Shown here: positions 34,791-43,899 of the stretch, one piece after another
How positions within the stretch are numbered: position 1 is the first letter of the stretch
Layout: the number at the start of each line of letters is the position of its first letter
NCBI GenBank assembly: GCA_963803295.1
Contig: CAWDMC010000022.1
Span: forward strand, 186,001 to 250,000
Direction: 5' to 3'
Origin: CAWDMC01 sp963803295
Lineage (GTDB): Bacteria; Acidobacteriota; Terriglobia; UBA7540
DNA: 64,000 bases
Position numbers and translations under genes: made by a program
Notes under the pieces: model-generated
Told to the model about the DNA's origin: nothing
Seen by the model: the letters and a program-made list of their open reading frames with translations, nothing else
Database searches by the model: none

Positions 34791-35633
34791 TTGGCAACGC
34801 TGACCCAAAGTCCGCCGGCCACCTCCGAGGTCGCCCAGGAGGTACCCGCCATCGAGTTTCGCGGCGTTTCCATTGCCTTCGATCGCAAACGGGTGCTCGA
34901 GGACATCTCCTTTCGCGTGGCTCCGGGCGAAACGCTGTTTCTGCTGGGAGTTACCGGCACGGGCAAATCGATACTGTTGAAGCTTTGCTTGGGGCTGTTC
35001 AAACCCGATCGAGGCGACATCCTGATCGACGGGGAAAACATTGTCCGGACCCGCGAAGCGGATCTCAGCCCAGTGCGGCGCAAAATGGGAATGGTGTTTC
35101 AGGAAGGAGCGCTGTTCGATTCACTCTCCGTATACGATAACGTCGCCTATCGCCTGCACGAGGAGGGGGCTGAAGACGAAGATGAAGTCGAGCGGAGGGT
35201 ACGCGAGGTGCTCTCGTTCGTAGAGATGGAAGACGCCATCTGGAAAATGCCCTCGGAGCTTTCGGGCGGGATGCGCCGCCGGGTCTCGATCGCTCGGGCC
35301 ATCGCCAGCGAGCCCTCGATCATGCTGTACGACTCGCCCACGGCCGGTCTCGATCCCGTCACGGCGAATACAATCTTGATCCTGATCGCGAAGCTCCGGG
35401 ACGTACGCCACACCACCTCCGTGGTGGTCACTCATCGAATCCAGGATGCCGTAACCCTGATCAAATCTATATATTCCGAAGAGAAGCAGAACCTCATTCC
35501 GGCCGGCCCCGGTTCGTCGCCAGCGTCACCCTCACATTTCATGGTTCTTCGCGATCGCAGGATCTATTTCTATGGCGAGCAGCAGGAACTCGCGCATACC
35601 CCCGATCCCTACTTGCGCCGTTTCCTGGTGTAA
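34791..35633 (+). CDS. mlaF: MlaF-type ABC transporter ATPase
   Basis: A 280-residue ATPase: Walker A GVTGTGKS, Q-loop VFQEGALFDSLSV, ABC signature ELSGGMRRRVSIARAIA, Walker B IMLYDSPTAGLDP and H-loop VVTHRIQDA. MlaF powers lipid transport by the MlaE permease. The TTG start is 15 bases after the mlaE stop. The C-terminal tail (YLRRFLV) is normal for the family. The MlaD gene starts 82 bases later. Confidence 0.93.
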   Translation: MATLTQSPPATSEVAQEVPAIEFRGVSIAFDRKRVLEDISFRVAPGETLFLLGVTGTGKSILLKLCLGLFKPDRGDILIDGENIVRTREADLSPVRRKMGMVFQEGALFDSLSVYDNVAYRLHEEGAEDEDEVERRVREVLSFVEMEDAIWKMPSELSGGMRRRVSIARAIASEPSIMLYDSPTAGLDPVTANTILILIAKLRDVRHTTSVVVTHRIQDAVTLIKSIYSEEKQNLIPAGPGSSPASPSHFMVLRDRRIYFYGEQQELAHTPDPYLRRFLV

Positions 35634-35715
35634 TGAGGCTGGGAGCGCGGCCCCTCGCTCGCACATCCTGTCGGGAAGATGAGCGCGAGTTTATCGATGA
35701 TAAAAGGAGATCGTC

Positions 35716-36792
35716 ATGCCGCAACGTCAAGAGCTGAAGTGGACCCAACTGCGTGTGGGAGCGATGGTCGCAGTTGCTTTGATTCTTTTCGGGGTAGGCA
35801 TCTTCTTCATTAGCGGCAGCGTGGGGTTCCTCACCCGCAAGTACACCCTAGAGACTTACTTCGCCAGCGCCACGGGCCTACGTCCGGGTTCACAGGTGCA
35901 GCTCGCAGGCATTCCTGTAGGTACAGTGAAGGACGTCCACATTTCAAGCTTCTCCGACCCCAATCGCGCCGTGTCAGTGAGGATGTCCATCGCCAAGAAA
36001 TACCAGTCTCAGATTCGCGCTGATTCCAAGGCAAGCAACACCACGGCCGGGCTGCTCGGCGAGGCTTACATCGATATATCCCGCGGCGGTCCCAACCAGC
36101 CTCCGGTGCCCGAAGGCGGTGTCGTCCTCTCTGAGAATTCACCTGATATGAAGGCGGTGGTGCAAAACGCCAACGACGTCATCTCAAACTTGCGGGTGCT
36201 GAGCTCGAAACTCAACGACATCACCAACGAGATAACTGCCGGCCAGGGCACCTTCGGCAAGCTGCTCTATGACCCTTCACTCTACAATAAGGCCAACCAG
36301 ACTATGGCGGAAATCAGCCGGATGGTGAAAGAAGTGCACGGCGGTACCGGCACCCTGGGTAGGCTTTTCGTCGATCCCAGCCTCTACGACAAGCTCAATG
36401 GGACCATCGACCGCGCTAATAGCCTGCTCAACACGGCGGAGCACGGCAACGGCACTCTGGGCAGATTGATGAGCGACCCTTCGCTCTATAACAGCGTGAA
36501 TCAGACGATTTCGAAGGCCGACGCCATGATCGACCACATCAACAAGGGCGAAGGCACGCTCGGCAAGCTGGCCCGCGACCCCTCGCTCTACAATCACCTG
36601 AACGACACTGTGAGCCATGTCGAGAGCATCACGGCCCGCATGGACAAAGGCGAGGGTACGTTGGGCGCAATTTCGACCGACAAGACCCTCTACAATAATA
36701 TCGCAGTCAGCGCCCAATCGCTGCGCGAGTTCCTGACCGAGTTCCGTCAAAATCCGCGCAAGTTTCTTACGATCAGGGTGAAGGTATTCTGA
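35716..36792 (+). CDS. mlaD: MlaD-type MCE lipid-binding protein with GTLG tandem repeats
   Basis: A 358-residue protein with one N-terminal membrane span (VGAMVAVALILFGVGIFFI) and an MCE domain (residues about 40-120, with GLRPGSQVQLAGIPVGTV). A C-terminal part carries five repeats of about 34 residues with the pattern G-x-GTLG-x-L-x-x-DPSLYN (residues about 176-340). The MCE domain forms a hexameric ring that carries lipids across the periplasm; the repeats probably extend this channel as a helical tail. It follows mlaF and has AAAAGGAGATC just upstream of the ATG. Confidence 0.92.
   Translation: MPQRQELKWTQLRVGAMVAVALILFGVGIFFISGSVGFLTRKYTLETYFASATGLRPGSQVQLAGIPVGTVKDVHISSFSDPNRAVSVRMSIAKKYQSQIRADSKASNTTAGLLGEAYIDISRGGPNQPPVPEGGVVLSENSPDMKAVVQNANDVISNLRVLSSKLNDITNEITAGQGTFGKLLYDPSLYNKANQTMAEISRMVKEVHGGTGTLGRLFVDPSLYDKLNGTIDRANSLLNTAEHGNGTLGRLMSDPSLYNSVNQTISKADAMIDHINKGEGTLGKLARDPSLYNHLNDTVSHVESITARMDKGEGTLGAISTDKTLYNNIAVSAQSLREFLTEFRQNPRKFLTIRVKVF
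36241..36741 (+). repeat. In-gene tandem repeats of MlaD C-terminus
   Basis: About five consecutive coding units of roughly 102 bp, each giving GTLG/GTFG and DPSLYN. They are diverged at the DNA level but keep protein pattern, so they are under selection rather than freshly duplicated. Confidence 0.75.
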
Positions 36793-36832
36793 CGTTAGTG
36801 GCGACCAGGGCTCAGCCCGAGCACTCGCAGCG

Positions 36833-38917
36833 TCAGCGTGACGGCTCGGCCCACGACTTCCAGATTGCGGGATCTGCCAGCATTTTGATGAATACGCCCC
36901 CAACCACAGATCGCGCCTGGAAACCCTCCTGCCTGCCGCCGGTCACCGAGTACCAGTCGGTCAGCGGAACGCGGCTCGGGGACTCGTTGACCCAAGTCAT
37001 AAATTGGGGCCAGCAATGCCTGGAAATCCGCCGCAGAGCCGGCGAGTGTGGCTGTCCACAGTTCCCAGTCAAGCTTCGTGTAGGCCTTGCGATTATCGAG
37101 CGCCAGTCCAAAGCGGGCGCGCTTGGTTTGGTAATAGGCCATTTCAGTCCGTGCGATTTCGGCGGGAAACAGCTTGTAACCGAGCAGATCGTCCCAAACC
37201 AGGTTGTACTTCTGGCTCCAGGTGCCCGGCTTGTCGAAGGCAAGGCGGTAGTGATCGCCCTCGGACGCCATTTTCACCCATTGGCCGGCGAAGTCTGCCG
37301 CGATTCTACCGTAAGCGGCAGCATCCTCCTCGTGACCGGTCATACGGGCAAGCGCGGAATAGGCGCCCAAAGCTTCGATCGCTTTGAGCGAGAGATTAGC
37401 GTTGTGCGCCAGATGCCCGGCGAAGTCATCGGTGCAGAGTTGATTGGCGGGATCGAGCCCTTCGTTCTTGAGGTACCCAGCCCACTGACCTAGAAGGGGC
37501 CAGTACTGCCTGGCGAAGTCGGCATTGCCCTCGACCTTAGCGAGCGCGCCTACCAGGATCAGCATGTTGCCACTCTCTTCCACCGGCATCTGATCGTCCT
37601 CGGTCCGTTCCCGTCCGCCGTACACCTGCCCGTCGGCCAGAGGATAAGTGCCCAGGTCGTGAGGCGCGAAGGGGAAATGCCATCGCCCGGAGCGGGCATA
37701 TTCAAGTACCGGCACCAGCTGAGCCTCAAGCAGCTTGGGATTCACGAGCAGCAGCAGCGGCGCGCCGGGATAGATCACGTCGACGGTGCCGATGCAGCCG
37801 TTGCTGAAGTTCTCCTTGGGAAAGAAGAAAGGGCGCCCCGCCGGATCAACCACCAGTTTGTTAGCGGCCAGGCTCTGCCGATAGGCCAGGGCGGCCAGGC
37901 GCGCGTACTTCTCACCGTCCGCGCGGGTGAGATCGGCCATCAGCTTTTCGTCAAAAGCACGGCAGCGTTCGATGAGCGAAGCGTAATCCCTGGCAGCCCA
38001 TTTGAGGAGATCGGCCGCTTGAGCGTGGTTTCGACGCCAGTAGCCGCGCAGCCGTTCGTTCATGTATTCGATCGACCAGATGTCGTCATAAGCCAGGATC
38101 AGGTAGCGGTCCACCGCTTTACCCGAGACCTGCCCAAGCTCAAAAGACGCTGCCATCACCGGCCAGCCGTCACGCACCGCAGCCGATAAGCGTGCATCAT
38201 CGGAGCCAGGAAGGGCGCCCTTCGTGGCAAAGCTTTCGCGAACCTCCTTCGCACCGGCAATCGCTTCTCCATACGATTCCTGGTTGGGAGCGGCCACATA
38301 GACGTGGCCCCAGTCAATGCGCAGATTATCGCCGCGCTTCCCCAGCACCGGCTGCTCCTTCGATCCAACACTCATCACCTTGAGTCCCGGCACTTGCTCG
38401 TGCCGCCACGTTACCAACTGATCTGGCGTATTCACGGCTAACGACGCCGAGGCGTCGAAGTACACCGAGACAGCGTGAGGCTGGCCGTCCGCCGATTGCA
38501 CGCTCCAGGTAAGATAGGTTGCCGGACGCGAGAGCAAGTCGAGGTCCTGCGGCAGCATGGGAGTCATTAAGGTGAGGGTCACGCGGACGCCGCCGCCTTC
38601 GAACCGGTAAATCGTCCGGGTGGGCCAAACCTCGAGATCCTTTTGGTCGAGCGCGGGGACACTCTTGGGTTCGTCACCCATAATGCGATAGGCCTTGTCG
38701 TCAATCCGTACCATGCTGGCAAGCTGCTGCACGGTGCCAGTCCAGTGGCGGGTGGTGTCGCCGGTCAACCGGTCAGCAAAGGACCAAACACTGAAATAGG
38801 GGTCGGAGGTCACGAGCGGTACGGCAGGCGGACGGAAGGCCGGCTCCACAGCACGTCCCCTGACAATCCCGCAGAAAAGGCAAAAAACAGAGTGAGCAAA
38901 AGAAGATGAATTCTCAT
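36833..38917 (-). pseudogene. Secreted DUF4965/glutaminase-family protein with two frameshifts
   Basis: The long middle frame carries the DUF4965/DUF5127/DUF1793 glutaminase-like family: FRPPAVPLVTSDPYFSVWSF, DDIWSIEYM, FFPKENFSNGCIGTVDV and ESGNMLILVGALAK. Its true beginning is in another frame: an AGGAG site and ATG at 38917 with signal peptide MRIHLLLLTLFFAFSAGLSG; one missing base near the CCCC at 38857-38860 would join them. Its true end is also in another frame, giving WVNESPSRVPLTDWY and SVVGGVFIKMLADP down to 36833; one extra base near 36998 separates them. The intact protein would be about 694 residues and periplasmic. Both shifts may be assembly errors. Confidence 0.85.
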
Positions 38918-38944
38918 AGATGACTCCTGAAAGATCACGTAGCG

Positions 38945-39043
38945 TGTAGCGCGGACTTTCGATCGCAGAAAGTATGCGGCTCGTCTCAGGCCCAACGCAA
39001 AGAAAAGGCCGCAGACTTTCTGAGAATCGAAAGTCTGCGCTAT
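38945..39043. repeat. REP-like hairpin doublet (BIME-like), copy 2
   Basis: Two mirrored hairpins lie between the galT and DUF4965-type genes. The left (38950-38978) pairs CGCGGACTTTC with GAAAGTATGCG imperfectly and is preceded by GTGTAG. The right (39010-39039) pairs CGCAGACTTTC with GAAAGTCTGCG perfectly (11-bp stem, 8-base loop) and is followed by CTATCC. The arrangement mirrors the doublet at 18983-19077. Confidence 0.75.
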
Positions 39044-39055
39044 CCACTTGCCGCG

Positions 39056-40111
39056 CTACCCAATGTCCTCCCCCAACCAATGCACTTCCCTGATCTCCCG
39101 CAGGCGCGCTGCCGCCGTCTCGGGCGTGATATCCCGCTGAGGCGAAGCCAACATTTCGTAGCCGACCATGAATTTGCGCACGGTGGCTGATCGCAACAAG
39201 GGCGGATAGAAATGCAGGTGCAGGTGCCACTCAGGGTAGGTCTGGCCATCCGTGGGCTGCTGATGGAATCCCATCGAGTAAGGGAAGAAAATCTCGAAAA
39301 GGTTGTCGTAGCGGATGGTGAGCCGTCTCAAGACGTCCGCCAGCCCGTCGCGCTCCGCCCCGGTGAGATCACCAAGCGACGCGCGATGCTCGCGACCGAG
39401 CACCATGGTCTCAAATGGCCAGACGGCCCAGAAGGGAACGAAGGCCATGAAGTGTTCGTTCTCGATCACCAGCCGCGTGCCTTGCTCACGCTCGATCCTG
39501 AGCAAATCGCAAAGCAAACACGATCCTCGCTGCTCGCGGTAGTTGGCCTGCGACTCCTGCTCGCGTGCCACCTCATTCGGAATGCTCCGGCTGGACCAGA
39601 TCTGGCAGTGGGGATGCGGGTTGCTGGCACCCATCATCTGGCCGCGATTCTCGAAAACCTGAACGTAATTAATGGAGGGCCGGGTGCCCAGTTCGAAAGA
39701 CTGCCCAGCCCACAAATCGACCACCTCCCGGATCTGCGTCGGTGTCATGCGAGCGAGTGTAAGATCGTGCCGGGGCGAGAAGCACACGACGCGACAGACG
39801 CCTGCCTCCAACTCCGCCACCAGCAGCCCCGCCTGGTCCACCCGGCCTTCCGGCGTATTCGGCGCCAGGGTGGCGTAATCGTTATCAAAAACGAAGGTGG
39901 ACGTGTAGGCCGGATTCCGATCGCCCTTGGCCCGCTGGTTGCCAGGACACATATAGCACTGCGGGTCGTAGGATAGCGGTACCTCCGTGGCCAGGCGCTC
40001 CACTTGTCCTTGCCAGGGGCGCTGCGTTCGATGCGGTGACACCAGGATCCACTTGCGCGCGAGCGGATCGAATCGGCGATGAGGGTATTCTCTTAGATTG
40101 AATGATGGCAT
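39056..40111 (-). CDS. galT: UDP-glucose--hexose-1-phosphate uridylyltransferase
   Basis: From ATG 40111 (GGAG five bases upstream; an ATG at 40129 is an alternative) the 351-residue protein matches GalT. Seen are the zinc-type CYMCPGN, the nucleotide-binding RHDLTLA region, and the active-site MMGASNPHPHCQIW with the catalytic His-Pro-His. The C-terminal GFHQQPTDG and WHLHLHFYPPLLRS also fit. It exchanges UMP between UDP-glucose and galactose-1-phosphate in the Leloir pathway. No other gal gene is adjacent. A DUF4965-type gene lies downstream beyond a repeat doublet. Confidence 0.94.
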   Translation of the reverse strand: MPSFNLREYPHRRFDPLARKWILVSPHRTQRPWQGQVERLATEVPLSYDPQCYMCPGNQRAKGDRNPAYTSTFVFDNDYATLAPNTPEGRVDQAGLLVAELEAGVCRVVCFSPRHDLTLARMTPTQIREVVDLWAGQSFELGTRPSINYVQVFENRGQMMGASNPHPHCQIWSSRSIPNEVAREQESQANYREQRGSCLLCDLLRIEREQGTRLVIENEHFMAFVPFWAVWPFETMVLGREHRASLGDLTGAERDGLADVLRRLTIRYDNLFEIFFPYSMGFHQQPTDGQTYPEWHLHLHFYPPLLRSATVRKFMVGYEMLASPQRDITPETAAARLREIREVHWLGEDIG

Positions 40112-40243
40112 GAGTTCTCCGGGGTCCATTCTCCACCCTGGAATCGAGCAGACAACAACCTATCACAGAGCGGGCAGCCATGGGTTATGCCAAACGGAGA
40201 GACTGGCGGCGAACCGGAATTGGTTTCGTGCGAACAGGCGAGA

Positions 40244-40717
40244 CTACGAACTAAGGAGATAGTCGGACGCTTCGATCTGACCGGCGCGCACTGCGTTCAT
40301 GCGAACCGCCAGGACGTTGGAGAAGTACTGCAGAATCGAGGTCAGCTTCTGGACCGAGCTGCTTTCACTAAGCCGGAAAGCGTGCCGCACTCGCAGGCAG
40401 AAGAAGGTCAAGCGGAAGTAGGTCATCAGCAGGCGCTCGTCCTTCGTCATCCGCCGACTGGTATTGCAAGCGTTGCGCAGCAGACAAACCAGAGAGAGGA
40501 AGTCGCCCTGCAGCGCCGATTCCATTTTTGCCCACTCCGGTCCGCCGGGGCGCTCCAGCGCCTCTTTGAGAGAGGCAAACTCCAGCCGGTAGGCGTGCAT
40601 AATCTCGGCGCAACGTGTCTCCGCGAAGCGCCGGCGCAGAATCTTTTCGCATGTCGCCTGCAGATAGAACAGCATGAGCGCCGTGGAGACCACGAAAATG
40701 AGCAAAGAAGAAAACAT
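40244..40717 (-). CDS. Membrane-anchored protein of unknown function
   Basis: A 157-residue protein with one N-terminal membrane span (MFSSLLIFVVSTALMLFYLQ) and a soluble, mainly alpha-helical remainder (ILRRRFAETRCAEIMHAY, LLMTYFRLTFFCLRVRHAF). No catalytic motif or known family is recognised. Codon use looks like that of its neighbours. It lies upstream of galT on the same strand, separated by 132 bases. Confidence 0.6.
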   Translation of the reverse strand: MFSSLLIFVVSTALMLFYLQATCEKILRRRFAETRCAEIMHAYRLEFASLKEALERPGGPEWAKMESALQGDFLSLVCLLRNACNTSRRMTKDERLLMTYFRLTFFCLRVRHAFRLSESSSVQKLTSILQYFSNVLAVRMNAVRAGQIEASDYLLSS

Positions 40718-41034
40718 AACGCGACCAGCCCACTGAGCTGATGGTCTTATGCTAAGTGAAGGCCATCCTTAAAGCCATAGTACCGTCGTACTCCGGCTGG
40801 CGGGAGCATTCATCGAGCTGTTTTGATGCTTCCGTCGCAGGCACTATCGGCTGGAGCAGTCCAGAACTTGAGCGAGATCTGATGCAGCAAGTTCGGGCCT
40901 GGGTCGGTGCGGATCTTGGTTTTTCCTTTGTCGCCTGCCGTGACATGGAAAACACGTATCCAACGGGCAGGTCCGGGGTCACTCGGCCAGGACGGGGAAG
41001 CAGCCGATCCATGAGCAACCACAATCAGTCGCGC
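40718..41034. other. 317-bp intergenic region, no gene recognised
   Basis: Lies between the small membrane protein and hemL, both on the minus strand. Short frames on both strands show no recognisable features. Confidence 0.35.
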
Positions 41035-42333
41035 CTAAAAGGCGGAGCCGCGAGCGAGTTCTGAAAACGATCCCACGGCGGCTTCGATCGTCGACGCAAC
41101 ATCGAGATTACTGTGGGCGGCTGAAACGAACGCTGCTTCAAACTGCGAGGGCGGCAGAGATACGCCTCGCTCCAGCATGGCGCGGAAGAATGCAGCGAAC
41201 TTCGACGTGTCCGACTTGCGGGCGGACCCATAATCGGTGACGGGCTGAGAGGTAAAGAACCCCGTGATCATCGACCCCACCCGATTCACCACCAGGGGAA
41301 CACCAGTGTGCCGGGCGGACGCGGACAGGCCCGAGGCAAGATTCTCAGACACCGATTCGAGCCGATCATAGAATCCAGGCCGGCGCAGAACCTCCAGCGT
41401 CTTGAGACCTGCAGCCACCGCCAAGGGATTGCCTGAGAGGGTCCCTGCTTGATACACCGGTCCCGCGGGCGCCACCATGTCCATCAAATCGCTTCTGCCG
41501 CCGTAAGCTGCGGCCGGCAATCCCCCTCCGATAACCTTCCCCAGCGTGGTGAGGTCCGGGCGGATTCCATAGAGCTGCTGCGCTCCACCATAGGCGACCC
41601 GAAAGCCGGTCATCACCTCATCAAAAATCAGAACCGCGCCGTGACGGGCGGTAAGCTCACGCAACTTTTCGAGAAACCCGGGCGCAGGCGGTACCGTGCC
41701 CATGTTGCCAGCCACCGGTTCGACGATGACTGCAGCAAGCTGATTCGAGTGGACGTCAAAGACCGCTTCCAACGCGGCTATGTCATTGTAGGGAGCGGTC
41801 AGGGTCAACTCGGCAAGCGCTCGTGGCACGCCGGGGCTGTCGGGCAGTCCAAGCGTGGCCACGCCCGACCCTGCTTTCACCAGCACACTGTCGGCGTGCC
41901 CGTGATAGCATCCCTCAAACTTTAGGATCCTCTCGCGACCTGTGGCCGCGCGCGCCAGGCGAAGCGCCGAAAGCGTCGCTTCTGTGCCGGAGTTTACCAG
42001 CCGTACTCGCTCGATTGAAGGCACGGCCTCGATGATCCGCTCCGCCAGCGCCACTTCGCCAGGCGTCGAAGCACCAAAGCTGGTGCCAGTAGCGATGGTA
42101 CGGGCGAGCGCCTCAGTGACCTCGGGATGCGCATGCCCAAGGATGAGCGGTCCCCACGACATCACGTAATCAACATAGGAATTGCCATCGACGTCGGTAA
42201 CGTGCGAACCCCCGCCTCCACAGATGAAAACGGGATCCCCGCCAACGGCTCGGAAGGCACGCACAGGCGAGTTAACACCGCCGGGCATGAGCAATTGTGC
42301 TTTGGCAAAAAGTTCGGCGGACTTGTTTCTCAT
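41035..42333 (-). CDS. hemL: Glutamate-1-semialdehyde 2,1-aminomutase
   Basis: A 432-residue protein typical of HemL: AQLLMPGGVNSPVRAFRAVG at the start, LVNSGTEATLSALRLARAAT, the PLP region LIFDEVMTGFRVAYGGAQ and the Schiff-base lysine in TTLGKVIGGGLPAAAYGG. It isomerises glutamate-1-semialdehyde to 5-aminolevulinate in the C5 haem pathway. It starts two bases after the preceding flavoprotein gene, so the two are co-transcribed. Confidence 0.97.
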   Translation of the reverse strand: MRNKSAELFAKAQLLMPGGVNSPVRAFRAVGGDPVFICGGGGSHVTDVDGNSYVDYVMSWGPLILGHAHPEVTEALARTIATGTSFGASTPGEVALAERIIEAVPSIERVRLVNSGTEATLSALRLARAATGRERILKFEGCYHGHADSVLVKAGSGVATLGLPDSPGVPRALAELTLTAPYNDIAALEAVFDVHSNQLAAVIVEPVAGNMGTVPPAPGFLEKLRELTARHGAVLIFDEVMTGFRVAYGGAQQLYGIRPDLTTLGKVIGGGLPAAAYGGRSDLMDMVAPAGPVYQAGTLSGNPLAVAAGLKTLEVLRRPGFYDRLESVSENLASGLSASARHTGVPLVVNRVGSMITGFFTSQPVTDYGSARKSDTSKFAAFFRAMLERGVSLPPSQFEAAFVSAAHSNLDVASTIEAAVGSFSELARGSAF

Positions 42334-42335
42334 GC

Positions 42336-43559
42336 TTAGATTTTCCCCTGCCCGACTGAGAATCGCCGAAAGGAATCGCGCACTGTATTTCCGAGGAACT
42401 CCAGGATCGAGAGCCCCAGAGTGCGATAGAGGCGCCCCGCCAGGCCCGCGTACGATTGGGTCCCATCAAGCAGATCCTGCAGCAGATCGAGAAACGTTTT
42501 GCTGCGGGCGCTGAACTCAATCAAACGGGTGCTCGAGAGCTTACCCAGAAAGTCTTCGTGATAGAAGTAACGAGCCAGACGCGCTCCCAGCGCCAGCTTC
42601 TCTCCGTAGTCACACCACAATCGATCTCGATAGGATTCTGGCACACCGTCAAGCAACGATTCGGCCAGCAACTCACCCGAGCGCATGGCGAAGTAGATTC
42701 CCTCTCCCGTCACTGGATCGACCAGGCCGGCCGAGTCGCCCGCCAGCGCCCATGCCGGACCCGAAAACTTCAGGTTGTTCCAACTCTCGGGCGAGAGTGC
42801 CGGCAGGATATGGCTGAACACTGGCGCGGGACCCTCATCATAACCGAACTTACGCATGAAGCCGTGTAGACGATCGCGCAATCCCGCCATGCTGCTCTCG
42901 CCCACCTTGCCGCAGATGCCAAGCGAGAGATGGTCGGGCCGCGGAAAAGCCCAGGCATAACCTTCGAAATCGTCGAAGAACTCGACCCGCAGCAAATCGT
43001 CCCGACCGTCGCTTAGGACTGGCGAGTAGTAGCCGAAGGTCAGCATAAAGTCGCCCGCCCCGAAATCGCGGGCGAAGCGGCTGCGCAGCCGGCTGCGGGC
43101 GCCAGCGGCCAAAATCAGGAAATCCGCCCGGTGGGCGCCCTGGCGGCCCTCGATCCGCCACCCAGACGGTGGTCCGTTACCCGACTTGGGGGCAATGTCG
43201 AGGACGCGATCCTCGATTACCTCTGCACCCGCCGCCTGAGCGCGCCGCAACAGCAAGGCATTGAGCACGGCGCGCGAGTAGATCACCAGAGGGTGATGCA
43301 AACGCAAACGGACGCTCGCTCCATTGGCTGCCACGAGTTCGGCGCTCTCGATTGACTTGTGTGGGTCCGCCGCCTCCATCAGGAAAGGGTACTGGCGCAG
43401 TGCCTTATAAGGTAGTCCCCCGCCACAGGGCTTTTCCCAGCCCACCCTCTCTTCAAACACAGTGACGCGCGCGCCGCCGCGAGCGAGGCGCTCCGCCGCC
43501 ATCGAACCCGCAGGACCGCCGCCGATGATCGCTATCCGCTCGACATGCTTAACTGTCAT
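42336..43559 (-). CDS. Geranylgeranyl reductase-family flavoprotein
   Basis: A 407-residue FAD protein. The N-terminal Rossmann motif is IIGGGPAGSMAAERLA with the GGR-family PCGGGLPYKAL. A central segment is DFEGYAWAFPRPDHLSLGI and the C-terminal FAD site is LAGDSAGLVDPVTGEGIYFAM. Family members saturate isoprenoid chains (chlorophyll phytol, archaeal or menaquinone side chains) or act as halogenase-like monooxygenases. Coupling with hemL is suggestive of tetrapyrrole or quinone metabolism, but the substrate cannot be told from sequence. Confidence 0.85.
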   Translation of the reverse strand: MTVKHVERIAIIGGGPAGSMAAERLARGGARVTVFEERVGWEKPCGGGLPYKALRQYPFLMEAADPHKSIESAELVAANGASVRLRLHHPLVIYSRAVLNALLLRRAQAAGAEVIEDRVLDIAPKSGNGPPSGWRIEGRQGAHRADFLILAAGARSRLRSRFARDFGAGDFMLTFGYYSPVLSDGRDDLLRVEFFDDFEGYAWAFPRPDHLSLGICGKVGESSMAGLRDRLHGFMRKFGYDEGPAPVFSHILPALSPESWNNLKFSGPAWALAGDSAGLVDPVTGEGIYFAMRSGELLAESLLDGVPESYRDRLWCDYGEKLALGARLARYFYHEDFLGKLSSTRLIEFSARSKTFLDLLQDLLDGTQSYAGLAGRLYRTLGLSILEFLGNTVRDSFRRFSVGQGKI

Positions 43560-43899
43560 GCGTCTGAGTTGCTCTGTGTCTCAGTATTTCAGTTCGTCAG
43601 TCTTTCGTCCAGTCCGCTGTTCACGCTGCTGACACGCTAATCAACTGACAAACTGACAAACTCTCGATGTGGTTCTAATCTCTATTCGCGCGGGCGCGAT
43701 CATTGCTAGCACAGGTGGTCCCATACGCCGGTGACACTCCGTTAAACCCGCTGAACTTCGAGATCTACCTCTACTGAACATTACAAGTCATAGTGACGCG
43801 CGATTCTGCAGCGGCGCTGTCCCTCCGCTCCACTCAGGGCAGGCTCTCAGTGGTGAAAACGCCGGTGGGGACACCGGCGCGACAGGAAGGCCGCCACTC
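43560..43899. repeat. Intergenic gap with dispersed palindromic repeat, copy 2
   Basis: The 340-bp gap contains CGCCGGT-GGGGAC-ACCGGCG at 43860-43879 and, near 43789, TCATAGTGACGCGCGATTCT, both matching the element at 33610-33810. No gene is seen. Confidence 0.55.

Noticed and set aside
36241..36741. MlaD repeats as a CRISPR or mobile array
   Set aside because: Repeats are diverged coding units within a normal MCE protein.
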